A stretch of DNA of 64,000 nt, from positions 62,001-126,000 of the forward strand of contig NZ_CACVCE010000073.1 of NCBI RefSeq assembly GCF_902729445.1, in the 5' to 3' direction. The position numbers and the translations under genes were made by a program. The first letter of the stretch is position 1; each line of letters begins with the position of its first letter. The stretch is from Magnetospirillum sp902729445. GTDB taxonomy: Bacteria > Pseudomonadota > Alphaproteobacteria > Rhodospirillales > Magnetospirillaceae. The notes beneath the pieces were generated by a model that was not told the origin of the DNA, did not search any database, and saw only the letters and a list, made by a program, of their open reading frames with translations. Positions 8,975-16,597 of the stretch are shown here, piece by piece.

Positions 8975-10159
8975 ATGGATACCAGCCTCGCCCGCGCCCG
9001 TTCGGCGCTGTCATTCTCGTGCCTGGGCCATCTTTACGCCCATGTGTTCGAGCCGATCTTCTATATCGTCGCCCTGGTGCTGCCGGGCGAGCTGGGCCTT
9101 CCTTACGAAGAGGTGCTGGCCCTGGTGATCGGCGGCAAGCTTTTGTACGGATTGCTGGCCCCCGGGGCCGGCTGGCTGGGCGATCGCTGGAGCACCGTCG
9201 GCATGATGGCGCTGTTCTTCATCGGCCTGGGGCTGGCGGCGATTTCGGTCGGCTTCGCCACCTCGGCCTGGACCATCGGCCTGACCCTGGGCCTGGTCGG
9301 GCTGTTCGGCTCGATCTATCACCCGGTCGGCATTTCCTGGCTGCTTCGGAACGCCGTCGATAAGGGAAGCGCCATCGGCCTTAACGGCGTGTTCGGAGGC
9401 ATCGGGCCGGCGGCGGCTGGCCTGCTGGCCGGCGGGCTGATCGAACTGGCCGGCTGGCGGGTGGCCTTCATCGTGCCGGGAATCGTCGTGTTGCTGACCG
9501 GACTGGCGTTTCTTTACTTCCTGGCCAAGGGCTGGGTCATCGAGACCAAGGCCGATCGCGCCCCGGTGGCGGCGCCCAGCAGGGGCGACACCGTGCGGGC
9601 CGGCATCGTGCTGTCGGTGACCATGCTGTGCGCCGGCCTGATCTATCAGGCGACCCAGCCGGCGCTGCCGAAATTGTTCTCGGAGCGGCTGGGCGAGGGC
9701 GGCAGCGTCGGCGACGCCGCCCTGGCGGTGACCATCGTCTATCTGGTCGCCGGCCTGACCCAGGTGGTGGCCGGCCGTCTGGCCGACCGCTATCCGCCCA
9801 AATGGGTCTATGTGCTGTCCTATGTCGCCCAGGGGCCGCTGCTGGTGGCGCTGGCCTGGCTGGCCGGGGTGCCGCTGGTGATGGCGGCCATGCTGGCGGT
9901 TGCGCTGAACATGGCCGGCATCCCGGCCGAGAACCTGCTGCTGGCCCGCTATACCCCGGCCAAATGGCGCGGCACCGCCTTCGGGCTGAAATTCGTGCTG
10001 TCGTTCGGGGTGTCGGGCCTGGGAGTGCCGCTGGTGTCGTTGCTGCGCGGCCTGACCGGCGGGTTCGAGATGCTGTTCTTCCTGCTGGCGGCCTCGGCCA
10101 TGATGGTGGCGGCCGCCGCCTTGCTGTTGCCCGCCGAAAAAGAAACCGCCGCGCCATAA
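8975..10159 (+). CDS. MFS transporter (Fsr-like exporter family)
   Basis: A 394-residue major facilitator protein with about twelve hydrophobic segments. The loop between helices 2 and 3 reads APGAGWLGDRWS, a form of the MFS signature, and GSIYHPVG in the first half resembles the fosmidomycin-resistance-type exporters. It lies divergently from the Cache kinase with about 100 bases between likely starts. The stop codon sits in the loop of a perfect inverted repeat that acts as terminator for the convergent sigma factor gene. The substrate is unknown. Confidence 0.8.
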   Translation: MDTSLARARSALSFSCLGHLYAHVFEPIFYIVALVLPGELGLPYEEVLALVIGGKLLYGLLAPGAGWLGDRWSTVGMMALFFIGLGLAAISVGFATSAWTIGLTLGLVGLFGSIYHPVGISWLLRNAVDKGSAIGLNGVFGGIGPAAAGLLAGGLIELAGWRVAFIVPGIVVLLTGLAFLYFLAKGWVIETKADRAPVAAPSRGDTVRAGIVLSVTMLCAGLIYQATQPALPKLFSERLGEGGSVGDAALAVTIVYLVAGLTQVVAGRLADRYPPKWVYVLSYVAQGPLLVALAWLAGVPLVMAAMLAVALNMAGIPAENLLLARYTPAKWRGTAFGLKFVLSFGVSGLGVPLVSLLRGLTGGFEMLFFLLAASAMMVAAAALLLPAEKETAAP

Positions 10160-10173
10160 CGGGGCGCGGCGGT
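10136..10173 (-). terminator. Rho-independent terminator for the rpoH-type gene
   Basis: A perfect 11-bp inverted repeat (arms 10145-10155 and 10163-10173, seven-base loop). Read on the minus strand, the hairpin is followed by TTTCTTTTT, so it is a typical intrinsic terminator for the sigma factor gene. On the plus strand there is no T tract, but the stem may still help end MFS transcription. Confidence 0.8.
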
Positions 10174-10203
10174 GAAGGTGGGGGGATCAACAGGGTTAAT
10201 GGA

Positions 10204-11067
10204 TCAGGTGGTCTTGGCCTTGGGCAGGGCGGCGCGGACCAGCGCCTTCAACTTGCCGACCGCGGCGGATTCGATCTGACGGACGCGTTCGCGGCTGATG
10301 TTGTAGCGCTGGGCCAGATCTTCAAGGCGCAGCGGATTGTCGCGCAGCGTGCGATGGGTGACGATGTCGCGCTCGCGCTCGCTCAGGCTGCCCCAGGCCT
10401 GCTTCAGCAATTCGCGGCGATACATCAGCTCCTGGCGCTCGCCCAGGACCTCCTCGACCGAGGGACGGTCGTCGGGCAGCAATTCGCCATAGGGCACGCC
10501 GCTTTCGCCGACCGGCATGTCCAGCGAGCGCGGCTGATGGGCCAGCAGGCGTTCCATCTCCGAGACCCGTTCGGTGCGCACGCCCAGTTCGGTGGCGACC
10601 TGATGGGTTTCCTCGGCCGACAGGCTGTTGCCCGACGGGCCGGTCAGGCGGGCCTTCAAGCCGCGCAGCTTGAAGAACAGCTTCTTGCGCTCGGCCGACA
10701 GGCCGAAGGTCACCGGGGTCGAGAATTTCAGCACATATTCGAACATCGCCGCGCGCACCCACCACTGGGCATAGGTGGAAAAGCGCAAACCGCGATCGGC
10801 CTCGAACCCTTCCAGGGCGCGGACCAGGCCAAGATTGCCCTCGGCGATCAGGTCGGCGGTGGACAGGCCATAGCCCTTGAACTGGCCGGCGGTCTTGACC
10901 ACCAGACGCAGGTGCGAGGCCAGCAGGCGCTCGCGGGCGGCTTGGTCCTGGTTGGTTTGCCAGCGCTCCATCAGCAGGATTTCTTCCTCGGCGCTCAGCA
11001 TCGGCGTCTCGCGGACCGCACGGAAGAAGGCGGCGGCGGGATCGGTCGAGGGGCGGGGAGTGGACAT
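10204..11067 (-). CDS. rpoH: RNA polymerase sigma-32 family factor (RpoH-type)
   Basis: A 287-residue group 3 sigma factor. Region 2.1-2.4 is clear (LLASHLRLVVKTAGQF, LIAEGNLGLVRALEGF, RFSTYAQWWVRAAMFEYVL). The RpoH box between regions 2 and 3 reads RKKLFFKLR, close to the consensus (Q/R)(R/K)KLFFNLR. Region 4 carries a helix-turn-helix (LEDLAQRYNISRERVRQIE). ATG at 11067 has GGAGA at good distance. Alphaproteobacteria often carry two or more RpoH paralogs that split heat and oxidative stress roles, so this may not be the main heat-shock factor. An intrinsic terminator follows. Confidence 0.88.
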   Translation of the reverse strand: MSTPRPSTDPAAAFFRAVRETPMLSAEEEILLMERWQTNQDQAARERLLASHLRLVVKTAGQFKGYGLSTADLIAEGNLGLVRALEGFEADRGLRFSTYAQWWVRAAMFEYVLKFSTPVTFGLSAERKKLFFKLRGLKARLTGPSGNSLSAEETHQVATELGVRTERVSEMERLLAHQPRSLDMPVGESGVPYGELLPDDRPSVEEVLGERQELMYRRELLKQAWGSLSERERDIVTHRTLRDNPLRLEDLAQRYNISRERVRQIESAAVGKLKALVRAALPKAKTT

Positions 11068-11180
11068 TGCGGTCTCCAGCACAGGTCAGCCTTGGTTGCT
11101 TTACAAGATAGGGAGTGGCCATTGATAAAGCCAATCGATAAACCTTGTCGAAATGATAGGCGTTGGTTATTAATTGGTCT

Positions 11181-12092
11181 ATGACGACCTTGCGCAAACT
11201 GCAATGCCTGGCCGCCCTGGCCGAGCTTCTTCACTTTCGCCGCGCCGCCGAGCGGGTCGGGATGTCGCAGCCCGCCCTGTCGGCCCAGATCGCCCAGCTC
11301 GAGGAGCAATTGGGCGTGTTGCTGGTCGAGCGCACCCGGCGCAGCGTGCTGATGACCCCGGTCGGGCGCGAGGTGGCGGCGCGGGCGCGCACCATCCTGC
11401 GCGATGTCGGCGACCTGGAAGATGTCGCCCGGCTGGCCGGCAAGCCGCTGGCCGGGACCTTGCGCGTCGGCGTGCTGCGGACCCTGGGGCCCTATTTGCT
11501 GCCGCACATCCTGCCGGTGTTGAAAGAGCGCCACCCCGCCCTGAAGCTTTACCTGCGCGAGGAGCCGGCCCCCCGCCTGCTGGCCGAGCTGCGCCAGGGG
11601 GAACTGGATATCCTGCTGATCGCCGCCATTCCCCCCGACGACCAGCATCTGACCTTTGTTCCCCTGTTTCGCGAGCCTCTGTGGCTGGCCTTGCCGCTGG
11701 ATCATCGCTTGGCCGGCACCACCGACCTGGCACCGCGGGAATTGGCCGGCGAGCGGTTGATCCTGCTGGAGGTCGGCGACGGTATGCGCGAGCCGGCGCT
11801 GGCCTTATGCACCCGGGCAGGCGCCACCGAGCATCCCGACTACCGCGCCACCTCGCTGGATTCGCTGCGCCAGATGGTCGCCACGGGGCTGGGGGCGACC
11901 TTCCTGCCGGCCCTTTACGTCGAGGCCGAGGCCCAGGCCGACGACCAGATCTGCGTGCGCCGCCTGCAGCCGGACCCGCCGGCGCGACCGATCCACCTGG
12001 CCTGGCGCCGGACCACCTCGCGCGCCGACGAATTCAGATTGCTGGCCCGGTTGATCCTGGAAAACCTGCCGGATTCGGTCGAGCGGCTGTGA
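11181..12092 (+). CDS. LysR-family regulator, OxyR-like but lacking the peroxidatic cysteine
   Basis: A 303-residue LysR-type regulator with an N-terminal winged helix (RRAAERVGMSQPALSAQIAQLEEQLG) and a C-terminal ligand domain. The closest family pattern I recognise is OxyR: LRVGVLRTLGPYLLPH, DILLIAAI and RATSLDSLRQMVATGLG all align with it. In E. coli OxyR the sensing cysteines are C199 and C208. Here the C199 position is glycine (G201) in a VGDGMRE context, while C208 is kept (C210). The classical disulfide switch therefore cannot form. It may sense peroxide differently or sense something else. ATG at 11181 is chosen since the two upstream in-frame starts have no ribosome site. Confidence 0.75.
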   Translation: MTTLRKLQCLAALAELLHFRRAAERVGMSQPALSAQIAQLEEQLGVLLVERTRRSVLMTPVGREVAARARTILRDVGDLEDVARLAGKPLAGTLRVGVLRTLGPYLLPHILPVLKERHPALKLYLREEPAPRLLAELRQGELDILLIAAIPPDDQHLTFVPLFREPLWLALPLDHRLAGTTDLAPRELAGERLILLEVGDGMREPALALCTRAGATEHPDYRATSLDSLRQMVATGLGATFLPALYVEAEAQADDQICVRRLQPDPPARPIHLAWRRTTSRADEFRLLARLILENLPDSVERL

Positions 12093-13373
12093 TCAGGCGG
12101 CCATCATCCCCTCGCGGATGGCGATCTTGTAAAGCTCGTGCCGATTGGCGACGATGACGCGAAAGATCGACGGGTCCAACTCGCCGGCGGTGACCATGGT
12201 CTGCATGATGGCGACGACGTCATCGACCGGCAGGCGACCGCGATAGGGCCGGATCTGGCACAGCGCCTGGAAGATGTCGCACATGGTCAGAATCCGGGTC
12301 TCGGTGTCGATCCGCTCGGCGGTCCAGCCGAACGGATAGCCCGAGCCGTTCAATTTCTCGTGATGCTGCGACGCCCATTTGGCGATCGGCGTGCCCGGAA
12401 ACAGCGAGGCCAGGACCAATTTGCTGTCCAAGGGATGGCGCAGCATCAGGTCGCGTTCTTTCGGCAGCAGCGCGCCGGGCTTTTCCAGAATCTCGTCGGG
12501 GGTACGCAACTTGCCGATATCGTGCAAAAGGCCGGTCAGCCGAAGCGCCAGGCGCCTGTCGGGGTCCAGGCCCAGCAAGCCGCCCAGGGCATAGACCAGG
12601 TCGGCGACACGCAGGCTGTGGTAATGGGTGAAATGGCTTTTGGCATCGACGATCTGCGAAATCATCTCGCCCAGGGCCATGATGTCGTCGAAGGCCAGGA
12701 TGGTGGAATGGTCCCAGAAAGACAGCGTCTCGAAGATCGCCTGATCCAGGAATTCCTCTTCCAGCTCGATGAAGAAGCTGTCCTTGCGGATGGCCTCGCG
12801 CATGGCCTCGAACAGGGCGGGCGAGAACAAGGTGCCGCTATGGGGGCGAAGGGTTTCGACCAACTCGTCGCGGGCGCGAAAGACATCGTGGGGCTGGTGG
12901 CTGGTGCCATACACCGCCAGGACGACGTCGAAGCGGTCCATCAGAAACACCAGGTTGGTGAATTGCCGCTCGAGCGGCGCCATCGAGTCCGGCAGCGACT
13001 GCCACCTTGTGTGGTGATGTCGGCAGGTCTGGGCATATTGCGCAAAGGGGGCGAAGCCCTGCAGGAAATCCGCGCCGCGCACGCAATGCCCGTCGGCGCC
13101 AAACCATTCCAGCTCGTCGACCAGCTTCTGGTGCGAGGTGGTCGATGACACGCCGCAATCGTGCAGCATTCCGGCGATCAGCATGAAATGCCGTAATTCC
13201 CGGTTCCAGCCCAGGATATGGGCGACGCGGTGGCACATCAGCCCGACCCGACGACCATGGCTTTTGTCATCGACGCCGACATAGTCCAAGGCCTTGGTGA
13301 CGGTGTGGGCGACCTGGCCCAGATCCAGGCTCATGACCTGGCTTCGAAAGGTAAGGCCGCAGGCTGCATTCAT
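12093..13373 (-). CDS. Tandem HD / HD-GYP domain protein
   Basis: A 426-residue protein with two HD-type modules. The N-terminal half has a degenerate HD-like motif (GMLHDCGVSST, later CRHHHTRW). The C-terminal half has a clear HD-GYP phosphodiesterase signature: LLHDIGKLRTPDEILEKPG, then HHEKLNGSGYPFG. The canonical HHExxDGxGYPxG has Asp where this protein has Asn. HD-GYP proteins hydrolyse cyclic di-GMP, and a diguanylate cyclase lies just downstream on the same strand, so a c-di-GMP role is plausible. No receiver or membrane segment is visible. An alternative in-frame ATG lies at 13334. Confidence 0.75.
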   Translation of the reverse strand: MNAACGLTFRSQVMSLDLGQVAHTVTKALDYVGVDDKSHGRRVGLMCHRVAHILGWNRELRHFMLIAGMLHDCGVSSTTSHQKLVDELEWFGADGHCVRGADFLQGFAPFAQYAQTCRHHHTRWQSLPDSMAPLERQFTNLVFLMDRFDVVLAVYGTSHQPHDVFRARDELVETLRPHSGTLFSPALFEAMREAIRKDSFFIELEEEFLDQAIFETLSFWDHSTILAFDDIMALGEMISQIVDAKSHFTHYHSLRVADLVYALGGLLGLDPDRRLALRLTGLLHDIGKLRTPDEILEKPGALLPKERDLMLRHPLDSKLVLASLFPGTPIAKWASQHHEKLNGSGYPFGWTAERIDTETRILTMCDIFQALCQIRPYRGRLPVDDVVAIMQTMVTAGELDPSIFRVIVANRHELYKIAIREGMMAA

Positions 13374-13484
13374 CGCCGGGTATCCTTGTTCGACACCTGT
13401 GGAGGCCCCTTTTAGCTTGGGCGATGAAATCCGAATTTCCAGGGGCTAACAAAGTATTAGCCGTGGTGGCGCCCCGCCGACCGG

Positions 13485-13910
13485 TCAGTCGTGGGACGGG
13501 CGGTCGCGGCGCAGCGCCTTGGTTTGGCCGCGCTTGCCCTTGCTTTCCAGCCGGCGTTCCTGGCTGCCCTTGGTCGGTCTGGTCGGGCGGCGCTTGGGCG
13601 GCGGCGGCTTGGCCGCCTCGCGGATCAGCTCGACCAGCTTGGTCAGGGCCGAAGCGCGATTGCGATCCTGCGAGCGATGTTCCTGGGCGGTGACGATCAG
13701 CACGCCGTCAAGGGTCAGGCGCCGCCCGGCCAGTTTTTCCAGCCGGGCCTTGACCTCGTCGGGCAAAGACGGGCTGTTGCGCACGTCGAAGCGCAACTCG
13801 ACCGCCGTCTCGACCTTGTTCACATTCTGTCCGCCGGGGCCCGACGACCGCGAGAAGCTTTCTTCGATCTCGCGGTCGTCGAGTTGGATACGGCGGGTAA
13901 TGGGGATCAA
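13485..13910 (-). CDS. arfB: Peptidyl-tRNA hydrolase ArfB (ribosome rescue, YaeJ family)
   Basis: About 141 residues, the usual ArfB length. The class I release-factor-like GGQ loop is visible as SSGPGGQNVNKVETAVELRF. The basic C-terminal tail (KRRPTRPTKGSQERRLESKGKR) is the part that enters the empty mRNA channel of stalled ribosomes. The protein hydrolyses peptidyl-tRNA on non-stop complexes. I choose TTG at 13910, giving MIPITRRIQL, the typical family N-terminus. The TTG overlaps the TGA stop of the diguanylate cyclase gene (TTGA), so the two are translationally coupled. A GTG at 13928 is the alternative start. Confidence 0.88.
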   Translation of the reverse strand: MIPITRRIQLDDREIEESFSRSSGPGGQNVNKVETAVELRFDVRNSPSLPDEVKARLEKLAGRRLTLDGVLIVTAQEHRSQDRNRASALTKLVELIREAAKPPPPKRRPTRPTKGSQERRLESKGKRGQTKALRRDRPSHD

Positions 13911-15766
13911 TATTGCTTGTCCGTCCACATGTCCGGGTTGAAGCGGATGACCCGGTTGCGGCCGGTTTCCTTGGCCTGATACAGGGCGACGTCGGCGAAC
14001 TTGACCGCCTGCCAGAAGGTGTCGCTGTCGTTGGGGAAGTCGGCAACGCCGATCGAGATGGTCTTCTTCAGCGACACGGTGCCGGCGTGAATCTCCATCG
14101 CCTCGACCGAGGCGCGGATCTTCTCGGCGATCAGGTCGACATCCTCGGGCGGTGCATCGACCAGCACGATCATGAATTCCTCGCCGCCATAGCGGATCAC
14201 CATGTCCGAGGTCCGCACGGTCTGGCGCAGCACCTTGGCCAGGGTCTTGATGACGACGTCGCCGACATCGTGGCCGTAGGTGTCGTTGACCATCTTGAAG
14301 AAGTCGAGATCCAGCATCATCACGCCCAGGCGACCCTTGCGGCGCTGGACGTTGGAAATCAGCGTATCGACATATTCTTCCAGGAAGCGGCGGTTGTTCA
14401 GCCCGGTCATCGGGTCCTTGAGCGAGGATTCGCGCAAGGTTTCCATCAGCTTCTTGGTCTCGAGCACCGGCGCGGCCTCGCGCAGGTAGACCGAGACATA
14501 GGGAAGCAGGCCCTGGATGCGCGTCTCGTCGGCATCCTTGGTGACGATCTGCAAGACGTTGCCGACCCCGCCCGACTGGATCACCGGCAGGCAGATGTGA
14601 TTGCGGCCGGTTTCGCCCTCGGGCGGCAGGAAGGAATAGCAGATGCCGGGGTTCAAGGTGCCGTCGACCACATGGCCGGTGCGGCGCGCCCGGCAGCCTT
14701 CGCTGCGCACCAGGATCTGCGGGTCGCACCAGCGGCAGCTGTCGGAGGAAACGCCATCGACGAACAGCGGCGTCATCTGGTTCTTGTTGGCCACCATCTC
14801 GTAGATGGAATACTCGTTGATGCCGAATTCGCCGCTCAGCGCCTTGGCCAGACGCTGATGGATCTCGGCCTTGGTCTCGTCCTCTTCGATCGCCTGCTTG
14901 AAGTGGGCGGCCTTGGTCAGTCCCTCGACCATGTCGATGGTGGCGGTCAACTGGTTCTCGTCGGGCGACGGCGTCCGGCTGGTCAGGCGGGCGACGTTGG
15001 CGCCGATCCGGTTCAGGCCGTCATCAAGGAAGTTCAGCAGCCGGTTCATGTCGGTGGCGATCTGTCCCAACTCGTCGTTGGTCAACTGATCGACCTTGGC
15101 CTTGAAGTCACCGCGCAGCGCGCGCTGCACCGCGACCTCGACGTTCTCGGCGGTCGTCGAGATCGGCTGGATCATGCGGCGGATCAGCATGATCGCCACC
15201 AGCGAGAACAAGGTGACGACCACGACGATGCCGCCGACGGTCAGCAAGGCCTTGTTCTTCAGGCTGCCGATCGAGACCTGCATGGTGACCGCGCCCAGCA
15301 CCATGCCTTCCTGAACCTGATGGCATTCCAGACAATTGGGCGAACCGCGGTTGGTGGCGATGAAGGGGATGGTGCCGCGGATCAGGGTGTCGTCCGAGGT
15401 CTCGACGATCTCGTACTGGGCCTTGCCGTCGCGCAGCACCTGGATTTCGATGTCGTCGGACGCGGTTTCCTGGCTCAGGCCCTTGCCGAACTGCTGCTCG
15501 ACCATGGGCGAGCGCACCACCCGGGCCGAAGCCAGGCCCTGCACCTCCATCAGGCGCTTGAGGAAGCTCTCGCGCTTGTCGATGACGCCGTTGATCATCG
15601 ATTCGGTCAGGTGGACGCGAACGATTTCCGCTGCCGTACGGATGTGTTCCGACGACGAGACGATCGAAAAACTGCGGAAGGCGTAAAGGCTGATGGCCAC
15701 CAGGATGACCAGCAGGCCAATGGACATCGCCGCAAAAAACATCGTCACTTTGGCGTTGAGATTCAT
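13907..15766 (-). CDS. Membrane diguanylate cyclase with c-type heme motif in the sensor region
   Basis: A 619-residue protein. Transmembrane segment 1 (about 9-30) is followed by a periplasmic sensor region ending in CLECH (C145, C148, H149), a c-type heme attachment motif, then a second helix (about 172-195), a HAMP domain, a GAF-like segment and a C-terminal GGDEF domain. The cyclase active site reads RYGGEEF, a functional variant, preceded by LDLDFFKMVNDTYGHDVGD. The GAF-like segment contains an unusual cluster CRWC...GCRARR...GICYSF that could bind metal. This suggests a redox or gas input into c-di-GMP synthesis. ATG at 15766 has GGGAGA upstream. Confidence 0.85.
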   Translation of the reverse strand: MNLNAKVTMFFAAMSIGLLVILVAISLYAFRSFSIVSSSEHIRTAAEIVRVHLTESMINGVIDKRESFLKRLMEVQGLASARVVRSPMVEQQFGKGLSQETASDDIEIQVLRDGKAQYEIVETSDDTLIRGTIPFIATNRGSPNCLECHQVQEGMVLGAVTMQVSIGSLKNKALLTVGGIVVVVTLFSLVAIMLIRRMIQPISTTAENVEVAVQRALRGDFKAKVDQLTNDELGQIATDMNRLLNFLDDGLNRIGANVARLTSRTPSPDENQLTATIDMVEGLTKAAHFKQAIEEDETKAEIHQRLAKALSGEFGINEYSIYEMVANKNQMTPLFVDGVSSDSCRWCDPQILVRSEGCRARRTGHVVDGTLNPGICYSFLPPEGETGRNHICLPVIQSGGVGNVLQIVTKDADETRIQGLLPYVSVYLREAAPVLETKKLMETLRESSLKDPMTGLNNRRFLEEYVDTLISNVQRRKGRLGVMMLDLDFFKMVNDTYGHDVGDVVIKTLAKVLRQTVRTSDMVIRYGGEEFMIVLVDAPPEDVDLIAEKIRASVEAMEIHAGTVSLKKTISIGVADFPNDSDTFWQAVKFADVALYQAKETGRNRVIRFNPDMWTDKQY

Positions 15767-16099
15767 CGCCGACTGTCTCCCCCAAAAGAATGCCGGCGGA
15801 CTTCCCTCGAATTCGCCGCAACGTCCCTGTTCCGCTGCGGAGAATAATCGGCCCGGCTGCCGAGGGCAACGGCTGGGTGAGCCTGCATGGCCGCCATGTC
15901 TTTGGAATGATTCTTCACCAGCACTCGCCATGCATGGCTGATCTGCGGCACCGACCCTTGCGCATCCATACCTTTGGTATTAGCGTGCAAGTAATAGGGG
16001 TTCGGAAGGCGCGGTAAGCAATCGCCAGTTACCATTTGTTTGCGCTGCGTTGACAATTCATTCACCCCGGGGCGACTCGGAACCTTAGAAGGTGGCTCA
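15767..16099. other. Intergenic region between divergent genes, with a 12-bp palindrome
   Basis: No gene is visible. The perfect palindrome GCCATGCATGGC at 15927-15938 is a candidate operator. A perfect TTGACA hexamer at 16050-16055 faces the DUF1465 gene, but I see no matching -10 element at 16-18 bases, so I do not call a promoter. Both divergent transcripts must start here. Confidence 0.45.
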
Positions 16100-16501
16100 A
16101 TGAACGTCGTTCTTCCCGAACTGGGGTCCCGCCTGGCCGAGTCGCTTTATGACGAGGTCATGGACATTGCCTGTGACCTGCGCGCTCTTTTGCGCGGCGG
16201 CATTCCCGCCGGCATCCAGGGGGCCGAGAATTGCCTGTCCTATGTCCGTGCGACCGGAACAGTGACGGCCGAGATTATTTCGTTGGTGTGCTGGGCCTGC
16301 GCCTATCGGGCGGTTCAGGGACGCGACATGGAGGTCGAGCCGTTCGTGGCTTTGGCGCGCGAATTGGGCGAGATCCATCCGGGTGAGGTCGGGACCCCGG
16401 GTGACGACGATTACCAATGTCTGGAAGGTCTTGATCATCTGCGATGCCGGATCGAGACGGTGGCGGCTCGGGTCCGGCGATTGGAGAATGTCTCGGACTG
16501 A
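16100..16501 (+). CDS. DUF1465-like protein
   Basis: A 133-residue soluble protein of the type annotated DUF1465 in alphaproteobacteria. The recognisable patterns are SLYDEVMDIACDLRALL near the N-terminus and an alpha-helical IISLVCWACAYRAVQGRDME in the middle, which resembles the conserved helix-pair of that family. There is no signal peptide. It is likely a small all-helical regulatory or adaptor protein; no enzymatic motif is present. It stands alone between a divergent c-di-GMP gene and a histidine kinase gene. The family assignment is from pattern memory and moderate in certainty. Confidence 0.6.
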   Translation: MNVVLPELGSRLAESLYDEVMDIACDLRALLRGGIPAGIQGAENCLSYVRATGTVTAEIISLVCWACAYRAVQGRDMEVEPFVALARELGEIHPGEVGTPGDDDYQCLEGLDHLRCRIETVAARVRRLENVSD

Positions 16502-16597
16502 CCGAGCGTTGTCGGGCATCGTGGCTGGGGGGATATTAGACTTGGGGTTGACGAATTTTGCGCCTCGGTCCATACCGACGGTGGGGGATGGCGCGGA

